Shown here in pieces: positions 52,201 to 63,800 of a stretch of DNA of 64,000 nucleotides. The notes under the pieces are model-generated. The model ran no database searches. It was not told the DNA's origin and saw nothing but the letters and a program-made list of their open reading frames with translations. The DNA is from Strigops habroptila (Eukaryota > Chordata > Aves > Psittaciformes > Psittacidae). The position numbers and the translations under genes are program-made. How positions within the stretch are numbered: the stretch's first letter is position 1; the number at the start of each line of letters is the position of its first letter. The DNA lies in the NCBI RefSeq assembly GCF_004027225.2, contig NC_046358.1, positions 9,269,284-9,333,283 of the forward strand, given 5' to 3'.

Positions 52201-54529
52201 ACAGTGCCAGAAAACTAGAAGCTTCCAAAAAGATCAGTCAGTCACGTCGAGGTTGGGAGAGAACATAGCTCTACAGAGAATTTTCAAAGCTGATTGAAAA
52301 TGGTCTTCTCTGTGAATTTTCTGACATGTGTTCCTGAAACCACAACTAATTTCTACAGGATTCACCCAGTGACAATGACAACACCTTTGACTTGAATCCA
52401 TTTGTTCCCAAGAAAAGAAAAAGAAGAGAATTAGAGCAAAATGTGAGATGCTCAGCACTGCAGACAAACCTGACACACTGATTTTCCTGGTACAATGAGA
52501 CAACTACCTCTCTCACTGGCCAGGGGTCTCGTTTTTTCCTGTGTATTCTGCTTGCCTGTGTATGTTTGCTGTATCCTGCCTCATCCTTACTTTGTCAGCT
52601 CTTTGCACGTTCTTGATTACTGTACTTTGTTTAGCAAAATGCAGTCTGGATCCAGGCCTACAGCTCTGGGTGCAAGAACACTACAGCTCATTTGCTATTT
52701 ACACTGCAACAAAGGGGACCTAAATTACATATTGGCATCCTAAAAAAACAAGCAGATTGACAGAGCACTTGGAACATAGTTTCATTAACGTTTTCTCTTG
52801 CAGGAAATCTGGTTTAAGAAGCTCTTGCCCTCCCCATTATATTTCATTATCCTCTCAGTTGTTCTAGTGCAACCACTTGATGCCCTGCTGTAGCAACCTG
52901 TTGCAGGGTGAAAGAACACATCCACCTCCCCCCAAAAAGCTGCTGTTTTTAAAGTATCAATCATGTAGTCTGATTTATAGCGCAGTTCCACAGACAGCAG
53001 CACTCAGCACAAACTCGCAGATGCTCTCCTCTGCTCCAGGTGGCTTGCCACAGTGTAAGAACATCTAGAAACAGCTTTACTGCCAGAGACAATGTTCATG
53101 GTATCATATGCTGAAAACCAGCTCCCAGTAATGCTGTCTCATTTGTACCTTTTAAAAAAGTGATGTTGCGTTTTGTATGAAGCCTGCCACACTTTTGTGT
53201 CCCACGCAAATCTGCTGTTTACATCTCTGTCAAAACAGACAAGAGCACAACTCTGCAAGTTGCTATAGACACCCTTTAAATTTGAATCCTCTTGATATTC
53301 CTGACTTCGAACTTTAAACGATTGAAGCTCTCTCTTTTTCCATTTACCCTTGCAGATTTTTCAGCAAATCAACTGAACCTTGTGGCCAATGAGATCAAAA
53401 TGAAACCAAAAAGAATTTCTAATCTTTCTCTGTTACGGAGAGATTAAATCAGTGCAGGCTCCATAAAATACAAAATAATGGGAACTGTTCCGAGTTATGA
53501 CTATCTGCAACAACAAAGTGCCTCTCATTAAGCTGTGCAGATAAAGTTATATGCCCGTGTCACAACAAGGTACAAGTCAACCCAAAAGGAGTACTTTTTC
53601 CTAGCTTTTGAGAGATGCCTTCATGCCCCATGCCTTTGAAAGTGCCACAATATCTCCTCTTTTCCATAGATACCCCATGAAAACCTGAGACAGGACGAGG
53701 AACAGAGCAAAAGCTTTGTTTGCCTTGCTTAGAGAAGAGCTTCTTTCCTAGTTTTCCTACTGGAACATGGCTGAACTCCTCTTTTTTATTTTGCCTGGAT
53801 GCTGCCTGGGGCACATGATCCCACCTTCCTCCCCATTGCTGGATTGACCACATTGTCCTGATTGAGGCAATAAAAAAAATGGAACAGTCCCTGGAGGATG
53901 GCAATATGATCATGCACTCTTGCTGTTAATCATTACTATGGTATTTCTGACTAGAGATTATCAGGCTTCTGAAGGGCTGAGACTGCAGCAACTAGCTCTG
54001 TCTCATGAGAAGGAGATATTTACATTCAAAAATGTCAACAAATAACCTTACCCAGACAATCTCTGATACAGACATGCTTCAAGATGTGAAAAAGTCTTTA
54101 GGGAAACAAACATCAAAATGCCAAAAAATTCCTGTAATTCTAAAAGAAGAAATTTCTTATAATAACAACACAAACTCTATTGTCTAAACTCTATTGGTCT
54201 CTTTTACATACAATTTTGACTTACCATTTTGTCATAGCAGGCTTCTAAGGATGAACAAGCTCTGAAGGTACCTAGAAACACAATTTTCTTGCAAACTTCG
54301 GTTTCAAATATATTTCCCTCTGGCTCAACATTTTGACAGTACTGACATTGTATTGAGCCAAGCATTTTTTTCCCCAACAGTGAGACAGAAATTTGCCACA
54401 GATTTTAATACCAATCACTTCCACATTCATCAGTGCATACAATAAATATTTAAATGGCCTTTATCGACATAAAGTCACACTGATTCTGAAATAATTGAAT
54501 TTTATTTGCTTAAAAATATTTGCTATATT

Positions 54530-54707
54530 CACAAATAGAATCACTGCCTAAATTTATTACCATAACAAAATTTTAAGAAAAACAGTAGAAAATAAACAGT
54601 ACTGGAAATCTGGTATTTTAATGAAACACCCAGACTATGACACTCGACAGACAAATGTACCAATGACAAAATCTTCAGACAGCGATTGTCATAAAAAGCC
54701 GTAAGCT
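54530..54707 (-). other. KIAA0586: KIAA0586 3' UTR
   Basis: A short AT-rich stretch after the TAA, with minus-strand AATAAA hexamers at 54558-54553 and 54506-54501. The first gives a 3' UTR of about 170-180 nt. The boundary is inferred from the hexamers only. Confidence 0.45.
54553..54558 (-). terminator. KIAA0586: Candidate poly(A) signal of KIAA0586
   Basis: AATAAA on the minus strand about 150 nt after the stop codon. A second copy lies at 54501-54506. Confidence 0.45.
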
Positions 54708-54847
54708 TTAAAACGTATCTGTCCCTGAAGACTCTGAATCACCATGTATACTACTTTGTGTTTCATTATCTGTGCTCATGGAAGGCAGCTTCACCGACAC
54801 GTCTGCCACAGAAACATGTGAATATAGATGTGGGGCAGCATTCTCTC
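54708..54847 (-). CDS. KIAA0586: KIAA0586 terminal coding exon
   Basis: The acceptor is TTTTTTAG|GA, and 140 nt run to the TAA at 54710-54708. The translation begins ENAAPHLYSHVSVADVSVKL and ends with a Ser/Asp/Glu-rich tail, SSGTDTF. Human TALPID3 ends with a very similar SV-LPS block and SSGADTF, as I remember it. The two entry bases complete the codon left by 59367. The exon is AT-balanced and surrounded by AT-rich intron and UTR. Confidence 0.85.
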
Positions 54848-57800
54848 CTAAAAAATAAAAAAAAGTAGAACAAAACACATTATTTGCTGTCTATGACAAA
54901 TGACTAAGCTCTACTGAAGTCACCTCCATATTGCATCACTCCATGGAAATACAAAGTCACAGACACCTTTACTCTCCACAGTTTTAGAGTGCTGTTCTAG
55001 CCATCAGAGTTCTCTTTATCAGGTAACAAAAGGATGGATTTCTGTGCACATATAGACTGGGTTGTACTTACATACAGATACACCATACATAAAAACACAC
55101 ACATAAATACATAATCTTCGGTGGCCCAGAATAATTTCAAATATGTATAGTGGTGTTTTCCACAGAAATGAAGTGAGATCTGTAGATACTGTGTTTCTAA
55201 ATTTCATTTATATGTGCATGTCTGTTTGCAACAAACCCTTAGAAAATATTCAGGTTGTTCAAGACCACATACCTATATACAATCATAGAAAGCAAAGCAA
55301 TACAAACTGAAGCCACTGGCTACAAGTCCTATAGAGACAAACACCCAATCAACACTTCAGCTGCCCAAAACACAAATGGGAAGTTGTTTTAGCTCTTCCC
55401 TAACTCCAACACATTTCCCTGACTCATTAAGAGTCCTTCTTGCTACTCTTTGCGGTTTATCTTCCTTCTGTCGCCCTCTGACAGACTCCAAAGAAAATGT
55501 ACACAGCCCTCCCCCTGGAGATGTGGCTTGTAGGACTTTAGAAGCCACGTCCATCTTCCAGCAAGTCTAAGATGGCACATTGCCACTTCCCATTCCTGCA
55601 ATCTGACCCTGCAAAATGTGGGACATCCTGGGAGAGAGACCAGCCCCTGCACAGCTCAGCCACCACTGCACCAGCAGCTCCTGCAAGGGACGGGTCACAT
55701 CAAGTCCTCCTATCTGGGAGCCACTGGAGTGGTACAAAAAAGCCTGTAGCCAGACACCAGATAGGGAAAGGGATAAGGGTCATGGGCAAAAGTTAGTATA
55801 TTTAGCCAGAGGAAGGAGACAAGATGAATCAATTCATGGAATCAAGTCGTGGAACAGAGAGAGCAAGTCATGAATCAGGCTACAGATGTAGAATGAAGGA
55901 GGACAGGAGAAATGGTATTGAATGAATGGTACAACAGTCACAAATCTACAGAAAAAGTATTCTGAGATTTCATTTGTCCTTGGGACATTTCAGCACAGCA
56001 CCTACAAGCAAAACAAACACATATGAGCCTGTGTACGACAGCAAAGGCTCTCTTTGAGTTTGTTCTTATTCCAATAAGCTAAAACAACTCTCTCTTCCTC
56101 TGTGATAGACTAGGTAATGAAAACACTCTTTTCCCCAATAAAATCACGAAGTTAAGTTTTCTTTTACCCCAGTTAATTATCTACTATGTCACTGTGGTAG
56201 TAATCTGCTTTCATCTGACTTGTAGCAAAGCACACTTCAAATGTCTAAGTAAAACAACAAAAACCCATTGCTAAAATAAAATTTCATCTGGTGTTTTTCA
56301 TGCTAGAACAGCAGCCAACAGCCAAGGAAGTCAAACATGAATGAAGCCAAAGACAGTAAAGTCAGTACATGGAGCAACCTGTGCCAGCCAAGCCTCTTGC
56401 TGTTCAGGAAGGCAGGGAGAGGTAGCAAGAGTACAAGCACATTTTTTGTGTCTCCAGGGAATCAACACATCACCTGCTTGCCACAGCCACTTGCACACTA
56501 TGCAAGAAGCATTGTCCATAGTTTCACTAGACCATCCTCACTAGTTGGACAGCTTTTGTCACCCTCAACCCAAATCCCTCTGCAAAGCACAGCTGCCAGC
56601 ATTTGGGTTGGCATGGGCCTGAGGAAGCACAAGCAGTAAGACAACATGAGAAATCCCACATCTTCTGAACATGATTTAAAAGCACGTTTATGCTAACGAC
56701 ACTAAGATGTGCAAGCAACATCTGTGTTTTGTTTTCCAGAAGTACTTCCATGAGCTTACTCTATAGCCATGTTCGCGTGATAAAAATAGGTTATTCAGAA
56801 GGAGAACTGAAGAAAAGCAAAGCCTTTATTTGGTTAGACGTGAAGCTGACACACAGTAAAGACGTGAATGTGTAATGCCCAAGGAAACTTTGTAAATCAT
56901 CCTAGACACTAAGCAACTCTCCAACACTACATGTACTTTGATGCTTTCAAAGATTGACTTAGTTAATAATTTCCATAGTCATGTCACATTCCATGATGTC
57001 ATTGTTTCAACAGCTGTTTTCAGGTTTGCTAAAAAAAAAGTAAAAGAAAAAAGAAAAAATGGAGGGGGGGCTTATATTCCCTTATCCCAAGGTTCTGTAG
57101 TAACTTCCCAAGTATTTGATCCTTCCTAACACATATTCTAATATATTTTACAGACATACTGTAATTCAATTTTATAATAGATATAAAATGCTAAAAGGAC
57201 GGAACATTTAAAAGAGTAATTCCATTTACTTGCTCAAGAGAAAAGTTACAAAGTCCTGAGTTACTTAAACATCCTTAAAGATAAGCTTAAAAATACCCAA
57301 ATTAAGCATTTCCCTTTTTTAAAGACAGAAATCTGAAATCTTTGACTTTGTTAGATGCACATAGAAAATACAGAACCTGGATTTTCAGCATTTTAATTGT
57401 AAAAATCCTATGGATATCCTATTTTAGCTACATGGGAGATTCTGCTCCATAACTATAACTTTCCAAGATATAAAGCTGCTAGTCCTGAAACTCTGCATTG
57501 GCCCAATGATACAACTACTAAGTTACTCTCACATGACCTTTATTACCTTTTGCTTAATCTAACCTTGTGCATGCACAGTGCACAAAACACATTCATGTAT
57601 ACATATAAGGATGAGTATGTGAATAAATACACAAATACAAGCATATAGGTTAAAATGTTTGTATTCCGGTTCACATGTTATTTACTGATGTCTGTATCTG
57701 CCTTTTGCTGTACACTGCTGTGTACAGTGCTATGTACAAGCACAGTCCCTGCCCAGCTCATTCTTCAACAATGTGATATTCCATTTTATTTCTTCCCCCA

Positions 57801-60800
57801 TCAGAGAACAGCTCATAAGAAATACTAAGATGGTTTCCTCTTAAAACTTGAACTCTTCACTGCCACAAATATGCAAATTGCAATGGTGGTTATAATCTCT
57901 TCATATGCCATAAAAATGGAATGGAAAATTCTTCCATTTACATAGCAGTGCAGGGCAGGAAGGCAGGTAATCTTCACAGCTTTTTCCCCCCTCTTTAGAG
58001 GCTCTGGAAGTACTCTGGACAATTTTGTAATCATGTACTTAGATGTATTTATAAAAATTTTCCTTGTTAAAATCCAATAAATGGACTCTGTGACCCCAGG
58101 TGACCTCCAATTTTCCAAATTCATTGTCACCATCTAATAGAATACCTTCATATAAACTGTGAAAAATGACACTCTTAAGTGTGTAAGGGTCCTTGACTGG
58201 TAGAAACTCAACAGCAACTGAAAACATCTTGGTAATGCACTGATGGAAAAGGTCAGATTTCAGATTAGAGATTTTTCCTGTTCTTGGCAATCTATAACAA
58301 ATTCATGCACAGTACTAAATTTCCAGACCTTTAACAGAAACATAAAAATTAATGGTGTGTCAACTATCCGGTGACCTGTGAAGGGAGTTTTTGTCTAAGA
58401 GGTACCGTCACACAGAGAGTATGCTATATACAAGTGTATTGTGAATGTATGCCAAATGGAAAAGGAATTAAACACACTGAAGGGAGGTTTGGTTACTAAT
58501 ACCATGTGGCAACAATAAGAACAAAGAAAAATGTTTAAATCTTTTTTTTTTTTAATTTTTCAGTTTGGCAAAATAAAAAGTCTAAACAAGTCTGGCTTTT
58601 AAGCCAAATAAAAGCTATGTGCTTTAACTCCTTCTAGTCAGTGTCCATACATTAAATAAAACTTCTATTTTTGATCTGGAGGTAAACCAGATCCATATCT
58701 TGTAAATGAAAAGAGGTATCTTCAAAACACAAAATAGGAAGACGGTTGAAGGATCAGGACCCAGGCTATTGTTTCAGTATAAAACCAGAAATATAATTAC
58801 TGTAATTACCTACATATTACTTCCTAAAATTTAAAACCAACCATCACCTCCCAGCAACCCTCCCTCTAGTCTCTAACATAACAACAGAAGCAGCTAACTT
58901 CTAGAGCAAGAATAAACTTCCAAGCATATGTAAAAACAACTCCAGTGCAGTGCTCTCATTCCTTTAATAGCATGGGCTGATACGAACAGCTTGTTTCTTC
59001 TTCTGCCAGATTCCAGCTGCTTCACTTTGTTTATTACTGACTTCAAAGTTTAAAACACTGTCCTGTCCCAACAAATAACTTCCTCCAGATGGCATTATCT
59101 CAAGTGCTCAGAGCACTGGGGATAGCAGAGCACCTGCAGATATGTAACTCAGCATCTTAAAACCGTCAACAAAAATGCCTTTTTTTTTTTTTCCCCTGTG
59201 TCATTCCCCCATTTTGCTTTTTCCCTACCAAAAAATATTTACATCTGGGATACAGTTACAAAGACCATTAGCAGGGAAACAGAGTTGTCAGAAATTCTTT
59301 ACAGTAATGACTGTAAAGTAGAAGAATACCTACAAGCCCAAAGAACACTTTATCTGCTGCTTTTACCTGTAGGTAAAGATGTGAGAGACATATTTGTGCC
59401 AGCGTGTGTCTGATCCATGTCTCCATGGATATCTGTATGGTACCAATGAAAAATTCACTCATTTTCATATGTGGTTGTATAGACAAGTTACCAAGTATAG
59501 CAACCCAAGAGGCAGCACTTTTGGCAAAATCAGAATCGTTCCAGACTTGCTGGGCTAGCATATACTGGTAAGAAACAGCCGTATTTTGATGTGAGCAATT
59601 CTGAAGGCTACAAAGGACAAAATACACTGCAACTGTCAGTCATGTTACTAATTATAATTATTATACAGTATTTCCAGTTCAGACTTCTGTCTAGCTATAC
59701 CCTGCATCTCAGCTATATAATTCTGGAATTTAATGGCTTATACAGTTGAAAGTGGGTATAGTAAGGAAGTAGTCACATGGCCTCGAGATGGGAAAGAACA
59801 CAACATTGTCAGGAATAAGCAGTTTCTCAAATAATCCAACTGTTTGAACAAAATTCTTCTGCATTCATTAGAAATGACAGCTCCTCCATTTTTCTAGCCC
59901 TGGCCACCTTGAATCCATATGCATATTTAGGTTATTGTGGAGGTGTCCTTTCTCAGCTTTGCCAGAAACAAAGCAAAAATGCTTAAGCATGTCTGCTTTT
60001 TAGGGCAGGGACTCTCTTCTCATTGTGTAAATGCTTTGCTAGGCATAGGGCCCCTGGCTGCAGGTCAGACGGCTGCCTTCCACTAGGATAGAAATACAGA
60101 GAGCAAGAACAAGATGATCTGCAAATGCACGCAGTTCTGTTTTTGTAACTCAAAACCAGACTGCCCCTAACTTCACCAGTTTCATGACAAACAAAAAAGA
60201 CTCTAGGCAAACTTCGGCCAAATTTCTAGGGCTGCATTACATAAAAGGGATAGATTTACAATTGAAACACTTCAGTTGTTTTGCAGAAATGGACTGACAT
60301 CTGTAGGACTTGAGCCAGAAAATGTCTGGATTTAAAAGCAGAAGTCTACTGCATGAGCTGAAAAAAATACAGCTTCATTCTCAAAGGCTTCAGCCAACTC
60401 ATAAACCTCCATAAGTGGGCCACAGACACCAGCAGAGACAGAAAACTATACAGTATGAGCTGAGTTCGAGTTTTGACCTAAATTTGGCAAATTCAACCTT
60501 CCCATGGTGCAATGTACTTACAGAAACTCTGCATACAAGCACACAGAAAATAAACATGCTTTTCTGTTTGTTTGTTTAAACCCTAATGTATATCCTGGCT
60601 ATAAATATTTCCAAAAAGAAAATAAATTCAGATCCCAACTCAGAAAGGAGAGTGGGACACAGGGCTAAGCAGCTAACACATTTTTCAAAGCTGAATATTT
60701 GAAAATTATTTTTCCTCCTCTCAAGTCTGAGTTCAAGGTTCAGTGGTTTTCCAAAACATGCAATAGCAACACTAAGCAGAATAAAAACTAGAAATACATA

Positions 60801-63800
60801 AAATAAACTGGAACCAGATTTTTCAAAATCCTAACACACAGACCGGTAGGGAAGGGCAGACAGAAAACAGCTCCAAAAACATCTAGGAATGGGATTGCAG
60901 AGTTTACTAAATAAATATTTCCTTTTGGTGCCTCAAATCTACTCTGCTCCTTTAGGTCTGGCATATTTGCTCTGTAGAATGTTTCACTGCTTAACAAGTT
61001 TGTTCCCTGGCCACAACTCTTGCTGTTCTTTCCCAGCAAATCACTTCCAAAAGATGTGTCATGATCTTTCCAAATAACTACTATAATTATTAATGCTAAC
61101 AAGAAATATTAAAAGTCCACGTGATTTTTCTGTACAGATGCCTGTGATTTTTGGATGTGCAACTGGCCAGAAACAAATAGTCTTTTCTTAACTTTTAAGT
61201 GTTGCAGTTTCCTGACTGCAGGCATTTTCTTGGGGAGAGGTGAGATGAGGGGCCTGCGGTAAACCTTGAAGCAGCAGCTTTTATTTCAAAGTAAAAGAGA
61301 AGGAGTTGGTTCATTAGTGGTCCAAAGTCTTTGAAAAACAACAGGAAAATGTGGATCTCATGCAAGGCTGGGGGGAGGAGCAGTTTCTAAATCCACAAGA
61401 GACAACCTAGGTAAACAGCTGGTGGAATTAGGAGAATCTGACAAGTGATAATTAAAAAACTGCATATTTAATTGTGTAATTAATAATTTATTTAACCAGG
61501 ATATCTCAGTATCACCTACATACCAATCCTTTTCTCATTTTCTGCAAAATGTAACAGGCTAGTAGACAGGAAGATAATTTAAAAGTATGCTTATATAATG
61601 TATTCAGCTTTGTTATTCACACCTTCATGTTTGGGGATCCAAAAGACATTCTAATGCCAGTATCTGAAACAAAATAATGAAGATCAAAAAAACCTCAAAA
61701 AAACCCCCCACCAAAACCCCAACCAGCCAAACCACAGTAATAAAAAAACCAAAACCCAAACCAAACACCAAACAAAACCCAAAGCCAACCTCAAACAATC
61801 GATAGTGGGAATTCACACTAAATGCTAAGATGAAGTTATACAGACTTCCCTCAGGAAGCAGAATCATTCATGGCAGTCCTAGCAGTAGGACTGGCTCCAC
61901 TGAGACCTTGTATCTTAACAATATTAATTGCAGCAATACTGCCTCCAGCTTATCTACATCATACCACAGTGCTAGACATAATGACATTTCATAGCTTACA
62001 TGGGGAATGGCAAATTAAAAATAATAGAAATATCAAAGCATGTTTTTAATAAAAGTTACATGCCCTGTTTTTATTTAAAAATAATTTTAAAATAATTCAC
62101 ACAAGTAATTAAAGTTGTATGACCAAATTCAATGATGTTTCATCATAAATTAGTGTTGCACTGGGTTTGAAAATTAACATCTCCTATGAAAATAGGCTGA
62201 GAGAGCTGGGGTTGTTCAGCCTGAAGAAGAAAAGGCTCCACGAAGACCTTAGAGTAGCTTTCAGTACCTAAAGGGGCTGACAAGAAATCTGGAGAGGGGC
62301 TTTTGACAAGGGCCTGTAGGGATAGGACAAGGGGGAATGACTTTAAGATGAAAGAAAGTAGATGTAGATTAGATACAAGGATGAAATTCTTTACTCTGAG
62401 GGTGGTGACACACTGTGATGGGTTACCCAGAGAAGCTGTGGCTGCCCCATCTCTGGAAGCATTCAAGGCCAGGTTAGACAGGGCTTTGAGCAACCTGGTC
62501 TAGTGGAAGGTGTCCCTGCCGGTGGTGGGGTGCGTGGAACTAGAGGATCTTTAAGGTCCCTTACAACCCAAACCATTCTGTGATTCTACGATTCTATGAT
62601 ATTTCAAGTTCACTTTAAAATGAAGATGGATGTCCCAGTGAAGGGGATCCCCTAAGCAAATTATGCAGTTAGCGTACTGGCCAGGACACATACTGGGTTA
62701 CTCTGGAGTCCCCTCTTGACTTCAAATCGGTTTGGCCCAGGTAGTTAAATTACCTACAGTTACCCCAACATGCTGCTCTTATGCAGTCTTTGATGCGTGA
62801 TTGTCCATATCACTGGGATGCACATTCGACAATCTCTACTTATCAGACATGTTCGGTATGTTGCAGGTCAAGACTGAGCATGTTATCTGCAGCGATGCTT
62901 GCACTGCATATGCTTACTAAGCATCGCACGCTATGCAGCCCTATTAACTCCTCAGCTACATGACTATTAAAAAATTGTTAGGAATGTAAAAGGACAACTT
63001 TCAGTGAACCAGTGTAAGAAGTCACAAGCTACTTTCTATCACTTACAAGTATGATGGGAGACCTTGATAAGCTCTCCCTCAAACAGACAACAGGATTTTC
63101 TGGGCAAGAAGGTTACATTCCCTCCAGCCATGACAGCAATCTGCATGCAGATTTTAATGAAAGCTAGGAGAAGGGCATCAGGAAGAAAACAGAAAACTTT
63201 CTGTACCACAGCACCTGAAGGGCAGTGCTGCAAGGCAGAATCTTCTCATTGCAAGTCACTCTTCATATATAATGGAGTCACTAACTGCATTCTTATAATA
63301 AAAAAATTAAATAAAATATACTAAGCACAAAAAACCCCATTCCAGTAACAAGTGTTTTTCCAGATGACCACAGATGAAATAACTTTTCTCTACGCTGAAT
63401 ACTTAAATATTCACATGCCCCTATACATTTGTTTTGATAATTTTCACTTTAAAAAGTCATGGGATTATCCCTATGGAAACAGTTTGCCAGGACTCCTATT
63501 ACTGTACTTCCATTACAAACCCTAGCCTATTAAAATGCTTATACCTACAGCACAATTACTCAATTTTTGTAATTACACCTTTTAAAAATGAGATGCTCAA
63601 TGTTTTCCTGAGGAAAAAACAAAACAAGACAGACCAAACCAGCTATATACAGTTAGCATTTTCCAGTGATGCATTCTAATAAACACTAGGATGTCTCTAT
63701 ACACATTTCTAGAATATATGCCGACAACTTGTTCAAAAGATCTCCTTTCAAGCCACGTGTTCAACAGCAGAAGATGGCTGCTAAAGGTCTTATCTTCTGT

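Larger units (their letters stand above)
17061..54529. other. Gene-poor interval between DACT1 and KIAA0586
   Basis: About 37 kb with no spliced gene I can support. It contains the CR1 fragment at 27140-27277, the (AAAT)n tract at 20060, other simple repeats, several old repeat fragments, and GC-richer patches at about 36.2-37.7 kb and 42.6-43.5 kb. A few long single-exon open frames (21930-22649, 36828-37562, 39519-40148) lack recognisable domains. Such intervals next to developmental signalling genes often hold enhancers; that is inference. Confidence 0.7.

Noticed and set aside
59268..59627. 119-codon minus-strand frame as an exon
   Set aside because: It overlaps the KIAA0586 penultimate exon in a different phase. 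The 66-nt exon in the other phase has homology and correct phase with the terminal exon.
60511..60612. Possible exon with acceptor TTATAG and donor GTAAGT (open frame beginning PGYTLGFKQ)
   Set aside because: The splice sites look usable, but its exit phase does not match exon 59432 and the translation has no similarity to TALPID3.
61625..61867. 80-codon minus-strand frame rich in Gly, Phe and Val
   Set aside because: Produced by the G/T-rich low-complexity tract; not protein-like.
62303..62503. Plus-strand frame within the CR1 copy
   Set aside because: It lies in the CR1 3' region and has no reverse-transcriptase motifs.
63039..63233. Minus-strand frame considered as a further KIAA0586 exon
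   Set aside because: No convincing match to human TALPID3, and no clean donor in the open phase.
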